From: Nitrosotalea sp.
GTDB lineage: Archaea; Halobacteriota; Syntropharchaeia; Alkanophagales; Methanospirareceae
Length of the DNA stretch: 10,989 nt
Reading direction: 5' to 3'
NCBI GenBank assembly: GCA_020725315.1
Contig: DYFG01000045.1
Span: forward strand, 1-10,989
The number at the start of each line of letters is the position of its first letter. Within the stretch, counting starts at the first letter, position 1. Below, piece by piece: positions 1 to 5,595 of the stretch. Made by a program: the position numbers and the translations under genes. The notes under the pieces are model-generated. The model worked only from the letters and a program-made list of their open reading frames with translations. It was not told the origin of the DNA and did not search any database.

Positions 1-76
1 CTTAAATAAACTTGTTTTCTACTCAAATATCTCTTTGGGTAACAAGCTATTTTTGTAGCTATTATGTGAACATCGC

Positions 77-90
77 TCGAAAAGTTTCGA
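77..90. promoter_or_regulatory. Inverted repeat TCGAAA-AG-TTTCGA abutting a TATA box
   Basis: A perfect 6-bp inverted repeat with a 2-base spacer lies directly upstream of the TATA-like box of the surface-protein gene. Its position over or beside the B-recognition element is where a dimeric archaeal repressor or activator could act. No regulator is identified and only one copy was seen, so the operator role is inference. Confidence 0.3.
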
Positions 91-101
91 AATATTTTTA
101 A
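91..101 (+). promoter_or_regulatory. TATA-like box for the PGF-CTERM protein gene
   Basis: The A/T run AATATTTTTAA lies about 50 bases before the ATG at 149. With the usual archaeal TATA-to-start distance of about 25 bases, transcription would begin near 120-125. That leaves a leader of about 25 bases containing the ribosome binding site. Confidence 0.5.
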
Positions 102-133
102 GTAGAGGTAACTATTATAATAAATAAAAAATT

Positions 134-143
134 AGGAGGTGAT
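134..143 (+). promoter_or_regulatory. Strong Shine-Dalgarno site (AGGAGGTGAT)
   Basis: Near-perfect complement of the 16S rRNA 3' end, five bases before the ATG at 149. It fixes the start of the surface-protein gene and suggests strong translation. Confidence 0.85.
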
Positions 144-148
144 ACGAG

Positions 149-1189
149 ATGAAAAAAGGGAAAAGGAAAAATACGAGGACGGTAGTAATCGCTTCTTTTT
201 TGTGTATTCTACTCTGTCTGAGTTCAGGAATTGTTTCAGCTCAATTACTACCTGAAAAGCTTGAGATAAGCGCGCCCAAAAAAGCTGAAATAGGAGAAAT
301 CGTCTCTTTAACAGTTACATGCGAAGGAAAGCCAATAGAGGGAGTAACTATATACGCAAATAGGGTAGAAATAGGGAGAACTAAGTCAGATGGAACAATA
401 ACTTACTCTTTTGACAAGATGGGTCCTTATCGAATAGAGGCAGAAAAAGGCGATTATATCAGTGGGCGTACTACTTTAGTTATCCTGCTACCTGGCAAAG
501 AATTAGAGGAGATTCCTACTCCTCCCAGAGTTATTACTATAACTCTGCCTGAGACACCTGTGGTTAAGTTTAAGGAAGTTAAACCAGAAACACCGATAAA
601 TCTCACCTTGGAGAGATCAGTTCTGAAAAGGATATTCGTAAAGGTGGTGGAGAAAAGTGAGGGTGTTTGTATTAGCGTCGAGGAGCTAAAAGAGAAGCCT
701 CCTGAAGTTCCTGCTCTACCAAGTGAAATAAGTATAAAAGTGTATGTTTACATTGAAATAAAGATAGAAAATATAACTGTTGAGAATATAGAGGAAGCAG
801 AGATAGAATTCAAAATTGAAAAACATTGGTTAGCTGAGCATGGAATTGGAAGCGGACAAATCACTCTTAGCAGATATTCTAAGGTTAAGGGAGAGTGGGA
901 AGTGCTTGACACTAAAATTATTGGAGAGGATGAGACCCATGTTTACTATTCTACAAAAATACCTGAGTTCTCCACCTATGCGATAACAGCGATGCCGATG
1001 GAAGTAACGCCGACACCAACGGTAACGCCACCACCTGAGGTAACACCAACGCCACCAGTAGTGCCAACGCCGACACCAACACCAGAGGTAACACCAACGC
1101 CAACACCGGTACCACCGGGCTTCGAAGCAGTATTCGCCATTGCAGGCCTATTGGCAGTTGCATATTTAGTGTTGAAGAGGCGGAAGTAG
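149..1189 (+). CDS. Secreted PGF-CTERM surface protein with PGF-pre-PGF domain
   Basis: 346 residues. A basic N-terminus and hydrophobic segment (about 11-28) form a signal peptide, with likely cleavage after VSA at residue 31. Residues 34-115 look like an Ig/transthyretin-type beta sandwich. Residues about 196-282 match the PGF-pre-PGF module: a beta-rich stretch with FKIEKHWLAEHGI, then an ending like FSTYAIT. A Thr/Pro linker (about 286-322) is probably glycosylated and spans the S-layer. The C-terminus is a PGF motif (323-325), a hydrophobic helix and the basic tail KRRK: the tripartite PGF-CTERM signal that archaeosortase A is known to process, with lipid anchoring. The protein is therefore expected outside the cell, attached to the membrane. 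A strong ribosome binding site supports the start. The ligand or role of the ectodomain is unknown. The gene stands alone, followed by a terminator-like hairpin and an insertion sequence. Confidence 0.9.
   Translation: MKKGKRKNTRTVVIASFLCILLCLSSGIVSAQLLPEKLEISAPKKAEIGEIVSLTVTCEGKPIEGVTIYANRVEIGRTKSDGTITYSFDKMGPYRIEAEKGDYISGRTTLVILLPGKELEEIPTPPRVITITLPETPVVKFKEVKPETPINLTLERSVLKRIFVKVVEKSEGVCISVEELKEKPPEVPALPSEISIKVYVYIEIKIENITVENIEEAEIEFKIEKHWLAEHGIGSGQITLSRYSKVKGEWEVLDTKIIGEDETHVYYSTKIPEFSTYAITAMPMEVTPTPTVTPPPEVTPTPPVVPTPTPTPEVTPTPTPVPPGFEAVFAIAGLLAVAYLVLKRRK
1002..1114 (+). repeat. Degenerate Thr-Pro/Val-Pro coding repeat (linker)
   Basis: A low-complexity stretch of repeated ACC/ACG/CCA/CCG codons encodes the Thr-Pro linker ahead of the PGF-CTERM signal. 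An 18-base unit GAGGTAACACCAACGCCA occurs identically at 1037-1054 and 1085-1102, and CGCCGACACCAAC recurs at 1008-1020 and 1068-1080. Such arrays change length by recombination or slippage, so linker length may vary between strains. Confidence 0.7.
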
Positions 1190-1209
1190 GCGGAGCGAAA
1201 ACAGAAAGA

Positions 1210-1234
1210 TGGGAAATTTTCCCAACATTTTTTC
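1210..1234 (+). terminator. Palindrome plus T-run after the surface-protein gene
   Basis: The 15-base palindrome TGGGAAATTTTCCCA at 1210-1224 lies 20 bases past the stop codon. A T-rich run follows at 1228-1233. In archaea the T-run alone can end transcription. The site also lies just outside the insertion sequence. Confidence 0.5.
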
Positions 1235-1252
1235 TATCTCATATATTTTTAC

Positions 1253-2273
1253 TTAGCGTCCCACCTCCATTAAATTATAATTTTCTTTAAGGATTCTAAA
1301 CGTAAGTAGTTCTTCGAATGTCCATATACGATCTGTAATCCCAGCTGCCATCATAGGAGTCCTATGCATCCACTTTCTCTGCTTCTCATCGAGTTTAACC
1401 CGTAATCCTTTATGTGTCTTTATGAAGTGGTAATAGCCGAAGGAGGTATTCAAGGATGCCTTTACCAATTTCTTTTTCTTTGAGAACCCCAGTGTTTTCC
1501 TCGTTAGCCTCCTGTTTCTCTCTCTCATCGTAAGATTGTTTCGCTCAACGAAGGAGATATTGATCTGGTTGCTGACTGGTGATTTCTCTATCGCCTCCCT
1601 AACCTTATTTTCTTCGCCGAATACGACTTCTGTCTTTATATCCACGACTTTTCCTTTTCTTCTTTACCACGGCGTACTTCAGGTCTGGATGTGGGATTAT
1701 CGTTGATTTTCTTGGTCTCCCTCTCTTTCCTGTTCTCTTTACTTCTTCTTTTATGCCGTATGCCTTTAGAATAGCATTCTTGTACTGAGATAAGTCATCG
1801 CTGGTGAAGAGAGGAATTGTGTCATCCGTTCTCCTTTTTAAAAACGAAACCCCATAACTCATCCAATTGGCATTCCTTGAGATGGTACTCCCGCATCAGC
1901 CATTCTGTTATCTCCTCCACGTGCTCTCCAACACGTTCTATCACAGATCCAACGGTGTCTTTGTCCACACCACGATTCGAGCGGTTGCACGAACACCGTT
2001 TCCTTCCGTGATGCATTTTACGATCTGATAGACCTTCTCCTCACTCAGCTTGCAGTTGAAGAGCGGTGTGCCACGCCTCTCTGAGAACGTTCTTCCACAG
2101 GTCTTACACTTAAATAGATTTTGTGTGTTCCCCTCACCATACTTTCGTATAAAAACAATGTTCCCCTTTCCACTTCTCTCATGGTCTTTACAGTCTTCGA
2201 ACGGACAGCAAAGAGAGAGTGCTCTTCTTCCCATATTTTGTTTATATTGTTCTTTATCTGTCTTCCATCCCAT
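1253..2273 (-). pseudogene. IS1-type transposase, frameshifted and internally deleted
   Basis: Four minus-strand reading frames join into one transposase. Frame 1 (2273 to about 1972) has a zinc ribbon (C23, C28, C56, C59) and a helix-turn-helix (EGNGVRATARI). Frame 2 (about 1971-1822) holds GVDKDTV and the first catalytic Asp in QLDELWGFV. Frame 3 (about 1840-1660) holds the second Asp in FTSDDL and a basic RGRPRK stretch. Frame 4 (about 1655-1253) holds the catalytic Glu in SFVERNNLT and RLTRKTLGFSKK. Junctions 1, 2 and 3 need one missing, one extra and one extra base. The first-to-second Asp distance is about 22 residues, against 57 in E. coli InsB, so about 35 residues of the RNase H-like core appear deleted. 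GGAG lies eight bases before the ATG at 2273. Some indels could be sequencing errors; the missing block is not explained that way. Confidence 0.85.
1254..1275 (+). repeat. Left terminal inverted repeat of the IS
   Basis: TAGCGTCCC and ATTAAAT separated by six bases, matching the other end at 16 of 22 positions. The transposase stop codon TAA (minus strand, 1255-1253) overlaps its outer edge. Confidence 0.7.
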
Positions 2274-2322
2274 AGAAAAATCTCCAATGCGATACCTTTT
2301 GGATAGAATATAGAAAGAGAAT

Positions 2323-2344
2323 ATTTAATATCTACGGGACGCTA
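2323..2344 (-). repeat. Right terminal inverted repeat of the IS
   Basis: On the minus strand from 2344 it reads TAGCGTCCC, GTAGAT, ATTAAAT, pairing with the left end. It lies 69 bases before the start codon of the HisA-related gene, so the insertion has replaced or moved that gene's upstream region. Confidence 0.7.
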
Positions 2345-2413
2345 GGAAAGTTTGAGAGTGAGGAAAAAAGAAGTAAAGGGAAAATAGGTTAAATTTCTCC
2401 TCATCTTGGAAAG

Positions 2414-3145
2414 ATGAAATTCAGATTGAATTTAGCAATAGATTTGCTTGATGGTGTTGTAGTGCATGCAAAGCGAGGTGCTCGTGAAGAGTACAAGCCA
2501 ATCCACCTCTTCAGTTCCATCGTTAGTTCCTCTGACCCCATCCGTGTCATCGAAGAGATAAAACCGCAAGAAGTTTATATCGCTGACCTCAATAGACTCC
2601 TGAACACCGGCGATAATCGAGAAATAATAAAGGAATTGAGAAATAGAGAGATGGAATTGAGGATAATGCTGGATTATGGTCTCCGAGGAATTGAGGACTT
2701 GAAAGAGGCTGTTGAAGCTGAAATAGCTGACCACTTCGTTTTAGGTACGGAAACCTCGTCAATGAATTTAATTGAAACAGCATCTAAGAGCGAGATTTCT
2801 ACCGACATAGGGATAAGCGTAAGTGTTGATCTCTTCAATAAAGAGGTGCTAACGAGCGATAAGAGATTGAAGATTGAACCCCTGGTATTAATAAAAGAGT
2901 TGAACGAGTATCCAGTACGGGATGTCATCGTGCTGGAACTGGATAGAGTAGGAACGAAAAGCGGAATAGACTTTGATTTTCTCGCTCGTGCCGTTGAGTC
3001 CTCAGAACATGATATTCTCTGCGGTGGTGGCGTGAGGAGGTGCGAAGATTTATATACAATGGAGAAGATAGGGGTAAAAGGCGCACTGGTCGCTACTGCG
3101 CTCCATGATGGGTCTATCCCTCTGTCTTTGCTTAGTATGAGCTGA
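2414..3145 (+). CDS. HisA-related TIM-barrel protein (COG1411-type)
   Basis: 243 residues, a full (beta/alpha)8 barrel of the HisA/HisF superfamily. Family marks are NLAIDLLDGVVVHAKRG at the first strand (Asp10, aligned with the HisA catalytic Asp), VSVDL (Asp139, near the second HisA catalytic Asp), GTKSGIDF, and the phosphate-binding loops GGGVRRCEDL (204-213) and GALVATALHDG (223-233). It differs from true HisA enough to fit the archaeal HisA-related group found in methanogens and some methylotrophs, whose substrate is not settled to my knowledge. No other his gene is nearby, which argues against a plain histidine role. In-frame TAA at 2390 leaves ATG 2414 as the only good start. No Shine-Dalgarno is evident, so the mRNA may be leaderless from a TTAAAT box near 2389. 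The decayed IS lies immediately upstream. Confidence 0.8.
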   Translation: MKFRLNLAIDLLDGVVVHAKRGAREEYKPIHLFSSIVSSSDPIRVIEEIKPQEVYIADLNRLLNTGDNREIIKELRNREMELRIMLDYGLRGIEDLKEAVEAEIADHFVLGTETSSMNLIETASKSEISTDIGISVSVDLFNKEVLTSDKRLKIEPLVLIKELNEYPVRDVIVLELDRVGTKSGIDFDFLARAVESSEHDILCGGGVRRCEDLYTMEKIGVKGALVATALHDGSIPLSLLSMS

Positions 3146-3189
3146 GAAATCCTAAGTAGCCGGAAGGGGTAAATGGATAGATAGGTTGG

Positions 3190-3200
3190 TTTTTTATATA
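3190..3200 (+). promoter_or_regulatory. TATA-like box before the 69-residue protein gene
   Basis: TTTTTTATATA lies about 45 bases before the ATG at 3241. This gives a predicted transcript start near 3221 and a short leader holding the GAGGTGG ribosome binding site at 3227-3233. The promoter would serve the small membrane protein and the Mut7-C gene behind it. Confidence 0.55.
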
Positions 3201-3240
3201 CTGCGAAATTTATTGATGTAATTAAAGAGGTGGAATAGAA

Positions 3241-3450
3241 ATGTGGCAGTATGTAATTGGAGGAGCGATTATCTTTGGGTTGATCGTTGGTCTGTTTTCT
3301 GTGTATAATGGTAGGGCTACAAGAAAATATATTGGTGATTTGATTAAAGAAGAGGCAAGGAGGAGTCAGGAGATTTTAGAGAAACTTTCTGATCAGCATG
3401 CCACGATGGTTAACATATTAAAAGCATCTCAAATTAGAGAAAGCCATTAA
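3241..3450 (+). CDS. Small membrane-anchored coiled-coil protein
   Basis: 69 residues, not recognised as a named family. One transmembrane helix (about 4-22, rich in Gly/Ile) is followed at once by a basic, then charged amphipathic helix (about 27-65) with coiled-coil character. The topology should be N-terminus out, C-terminal helix in the cytoplasm. A GAGGTGG ribosome binding site lies seven bases before the ATG, and a TATA-like box precedes it, so the gene is well supported despite its size. The stop codon is three bases before the ATG of the Mut7-C gene, so the two are probably cotranscribed. The small protein might recruit that RNase-like protein or another partner to the membrane; that is inference from gene order alone. 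Confidence 0.7.
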   Translation: MWQYVIGGAIIFGLIVGLFSVYNGRATRKYIGDLIKEEARRSQEILEKLSDQHATMVNILKASQIRESH

Positions 3451-3453
3451 AGT

Positions 3454-4035
3454 ATGGATAAGAATTTTCAAGAGGACGTATTGAACCTGGTAAAGCAGAT
3501 ACCAGGGGGGAAAATAACCACATATGGTGAGAGCGCGAGAGAATTAAGATTCGTAACTGACCGAATGTTGGGAAAGCTCAGCATCTGGCTTCGCATTTTG
3601 GGACATGATACTATCTATGCGGGGGATATAACCAGTAAAAAGGGAGCTGAAGACGAGGATAATACCCTTATCACTTTTGCAGAGCACGAAGCCCGAATAC
3701 TAATCACGAGAGACAAAACTCTTGCTTCATTAGCGGAGAGGAGGGGGGTGCAGTGCCTGTATATAAAAACCGACGAGGTGATGGACCAATTGAAGGAGTT
3801 GTATCATCATAACATAGCCATAAACCGCGAACCACGTGCAGTCAGGTGTAGCGAGTGCAATGCAAGAATAAGGAAAGTAGGGAAAGGAGAAGAGGATATG
3901 CTGAGGGAGAAAAGTTATGTACCAACGAGCATGATAGGAACCTGGGATTTCTGGATCTGTGAGCGTTGCGGCAGGATATACTGGGAAGGAAGCCATTGGA
4001 GAGAGATGAGGGAGCGGTTGAGGCAGTTGAAATAG
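3454..4035 (+). CDS. Mut7-C (PIN-like RNase) protein with alkyltransferase-like N-terminus
   Basis: 193 residues. Residues 31-180 are a Mut7-C domain: FVTDRMLGKLSIWLRILGHD (33-52) at the start, acidic positions Asp36 and Asp87 (LITRDKTLA) typical of the PIN-like active site, and a C-terminal zinc ribbon with Cys132/Cys135 and Cys169/Cys172 (CSEC, CERC) ending GRIYWEGSHW. Mut7-C proteins are predicted metal-dependent ribonucleases. Residues 4-29 do not belong to that family. NFQEDVLNLVKQIPGGKITTYGESAR matches the opening of the DNA-binding domain of O6-alkylguanine alkyltransferases and alkyltransferase-like proteins, without the PCHR active-site region. The fusion is in frame here, but the junction is abrupt. 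An ancestral Mut7-C start may have lain near residue 31. The gene follows the 69-residue protein by three bases and has no clear ribosome binding site, suggesting coupled translation. Confidence 0.85.
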   Translation: MDKNFQEDVLNLVKQIPGGKITTYGESARELRFVTDRMLGKLSIWLRILGHDTIYAGDITSKKGAEDEDNTLITFAEHEARILITRDKTLASLAERRGVQCLYIKTDEVMDQLKELYHHNIAINREPRAVRCSECNARIRKVGKGEEDMLREKSYVPTSMIGTWDFWICERCGRIYWEGSHWREMRERLRQLK

Positions 4036-4112
4036 GGTGCTATTTAGAAGAATTTTCGGGATACCACGATAAGATTGGAATAAAATCAACGGCGTTCCCT
4101 TACCAATAAAAA

Positions 4113-4121
4113 AGTTTATCT
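4113..4121 (+). promoter_or_regulatory. TATA-like box for tRNA-Thr
   Basis: AGTTTATCT lies about 32 bases before the first base of the tRNA, the expected distance for an archaeal promoter that starts transcription at or just before the mature 5' end. The whole 4084-4149 stretch is A/T-rich. Confidence 0.4.
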
Positions 4122-4149
4122 TAATAGAAAAATTAGAAGTAAAAAGATC

Positions 4150-4222
4150 GCCTCGGTAGCTCAGCCGGAAGAGCGTCAGATTTGTAATCTGTTGGTCGAG
4201 GGTTCAAATCCCTCCCGGGGCT
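4150..4222 (+). tRNA. tRNA-Thr (anticodon UGU)
   Basis: A complete cloverleaf is visible. Acceptor 4150-4156 (GCCTCGG) pairs with 4215-4221 (CCGGGGC), with one G-T pair, and the discriminator is U at 4222. The D stem GCTC/GAGC is 4159-4162/4171-4174. The anticodon stem TCAGA/TCTGT encloses loop TTTGTAA with anticodon TGT at 4183-4185. The variable loop has five bases. T stem GAGGG/CCCTC at 4198-4202/4210-4214 encloses loop TTCAAAT. CCA is not encoded. The outermost anticodon-stem pair is U-U (4176/4192), a small irregularity. There is no intron. Confidence 0.95.
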
Positions 4223-4308
4223 TTAAACTCTCTGGCGGATGATGCCCGGAAACACTTTCCTTCTAACTTTAAACAATTATCTCTTCGACTGATCTCATTA
4301 TACAATAA

Positions 4309-5163
4309 ATGTCAACGCAAGAGGTGAGAACCAGATACAGAACTGTGCCCTTTATCACGCTCTCAGAGCTCAGACCCCGTATCTGGATCACGCTCTCGGG
4401 CTGTAACTTCAGATGCAAAGGCTGTTTTAGCATCGCTCGTGCCACGATCGGTGAGCTGATGAGTGTCGAGCAGTTACTAAACCTGGTGAAGAACGCATCG
4501 CGTGAATATTATGGAGATACGCCACTGGAAGAGGTGGTAATAACGGGCGGCGAACCCACGCTGGAGAGGCAGTACCTCGTGGATTTGATATCACGACTCA
4601 AGGAATTTGTAGGATGGATAGTGCTTGACACGAATGGCTACTTTTTAGATGACGCTTACTTACACGAGCTCATCGAAGCGGGTTTAACCGAGGTCATGTT
4701 TGACCTGAAGGCATGGGATGAGAAGCTCCATGAATGGTACACGGGGTATTCAAACAGAAGAATACTGGAGAATATACGAAATGCGTACGGGAAGGTGAAG
4801 CTCGTGGTGAATACCGTCTATATACCGGGAATTGTGGATGAAGGTGAGATAGAGCAGATAGCACGGTTTTTATCTGAGTTAGAGGATAAAGAGGAGATAG
4901 ATTACCGAATAAATAGATTCAGAGCGGAGTTAAGCCACGAGGAGATAGCACGGAATCCCTATCCAGAGGAGATAGAGCGTGCGTACTCGATTGTTGCCAC
5001 GTATATGAAAAGCTCCGTAATAGGTAAGAGTTGCGTGCGAGAACGGAAGATAGAAGAAAAAAGGGGCTGGATAACCGTGTTCCCCGATGGTACCTTAAAA
5101 CGACGGACTTTAGAGGATTACCGAGCGGAGAATAAAAGGTTAAAAATTGATACGGAAATTTAA
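4309..5163 (+). CDS. Radical SAM protein, PflA/activase-like
   Basis: 284 residues. The [4Fe-4S]-binding motif CNFRCKGC gives Cys32, Cys36 and Cys39, which with S-adenosylmethionine produces the 5'-deoxyadenosyl radical. GGEP at 80-83 is the SAM-binding motif. TNG (108-110) and VMFDLKAW (129-136) follow the PflA-like barrel order. There is no second Fe-S cluster domain; the C-terminal 60 residues carry one Cys (KSCVRERK) and a FPDGTLKRR segment. This fits the activase-like (COG1180-type) branch, but the substrate cannot be read from sequence. The ATG at 4309 has no upstream ribosome binding site. A TTTAAA box at 4268-4273 would give a very short leader, so the start is probably near-leaderless. 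Its end overlaps the TTG start of the acetyltransferase gene by 17 bases, so the two are coexpressed. Confidence 0.85.
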   Translation: MSTQEVRTRYRTVPFITLSELRPRIWITLSGCNFRCKGCFSIARATIGELMSVEQLLNLVKNASREYYGDTPLEEVVITGGEPTLERQYLVDLISRLKEFVGWIVLDTNGYFLDDAYLHELIEAGLTEVMFDLKAWDEKLHEWYTGYSNRRILENIRNAYGKVKLVVNTVYIPGIVDEGEIEQIARFLSELEDKEEIDYRINRFRAELSHEEIARNPYPEEIERAYSIVATYMKSSVIGKSCVRERKIEEKRGWITVFPDGTLKRRTLEDYRAENKRLKIDTEI

Positions 5164-5587
5164 GTTGTCGGATTTGGCAACAATTTTGGGTATAGAGAAG
5201 GAGGCATTCCCCAAATCGCCTTACAACCGATTTACTTTCTTATATTATGCGCACATCTACCCTGATAATTTCATGGTCTATGTATATAAGGATCCAGAAA
5301 CGGGCTTGAAGAAGATCGTTGGCTATATTATCTTTTATCCCCTGGGACATATCGTCTCCATCGCCGTGGATCCCGCATATAGACGAAGAGGGATAGGAAC
5401 CGAGCTTGTCGAGGAGGTATTGAAGAGGACGAAAGGTACGGCGCGTGTCGAAGTGCGTGAGAGCAATGAAGTGGCAAAGAAGTTTTATACGCAGTTAGGA
5501 TTCACGCTGCAGACGGTGATCCCTGAGTATTATGGCGATGAAGATGCTCTGGTGATGGTACGGACAGGTACGGATAGGCATGAATGA
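5147..5587 (+). CDS. GNAT acetyltransferase, RimI-like
   Basis: 146 residues, a full-length single GNAT domain. The acetyl-CoA pyrophosphate loop is VDPAYRRRGIGTEL (74-87, with R-R-x-G-x-G), after the beta strand HIVSIAV. Motif B is VEVRESNEVAKKFYTQLGF (101-119), with Tyr114 as the usual general-acid position. The RimI-like spacing suggests transfer of acetyl to a protein alpha-amino group or other amine; the substrate is not visible. The start is TTG at 5147, inside the end of the radical SAM gene, with AAAAGGTT seven bases upstream. The next in-frame ATG would lie past residue 40 and cut the fold. Overlap with the radical SAM gene argues for coupled translation. The gene ends eight bases from the end of the convergent 376-residue gene. 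Confidence 0.88.
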   Translation: MIRKFKLSDLATILGIEKEAFPKSPYNRFTFLYYAHIYPDNFMVYVYKDPETGLKKIVGYIIFYPLGHIVSIAVDPAYRRRGIGTELVEEVLKRTKGTARVEVRESNEVAKKFYTQLGFTLQTVIPEYYGDEDALVMVRTGTDRHE

Positions 5588-5595
5588 GGTGGAAC

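Larger units (their letters stand above)
1254..2344 (-). mobile_element. Decayed IS1-type insertion sequence, about 1.09 kb
   Basis: The ends are imperfect 22-bp inverted repeats: TAGCGTCCC, six unmatched bases, then ATTAAAT, at 1254-1275 (+) and 2344-2323 (-). They enclose a single transposase gene on the minus strand whose stop codon overlaps the left repeat, as is common in compact insertion sequences. No target duplication is recognisable: the outer flanks TTTTTACT and GGAAAGTT differ. The insertion is therefore old, rearranged, or has more diverged ends than assumed. The transposase is broken, so the copy cannot move unaided. Placement in the IS1 superfamily rests on the protein pattern; a named IS was not recognised. 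Confidence 0.75.

Noticed and set aside
45..60. Hairpin AGCTA-TTTTTG-TAGCT near the window start
   Set aside because: A 5-bp stem in A/T-rich sequence is expected by chance, and no gene or T-run is suitably placed for a terminator or regulator role.
951..1163. Minus-strand 70-residue frame opposite the Thr-Pro linker
   Set aside because: It arises from the repetitive linker codons on the other strand, has low complexity, and lies within a strongly supported gene.
1941..2016. Programmed -1 frameshift between zinc-ribbon and catalytic parts, as in IS1 InsA/InsB
   Set aside because: The shift has the right direction, but the overlap has no slippery A-run: the site reads ATCGTGGTGTGG, which looks like GTGGGTGTG with one G lost. 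Two further shifts and a deletion point to decay.
2050..2313. Plus-strand frames of 87 and 61 residues across the IS
   Set aside because: They run antisense to the transposase zinc-ribbon region, have no family features, and the opposite strand explains the sequence.
3730..4089. Minus-strand 119-residue frame opposite the Mut7-C gene
   Set aside because: The opposite strand encodes the conserved zinc ribbon; this frame has no recognisable pattern or ribosome binding site.
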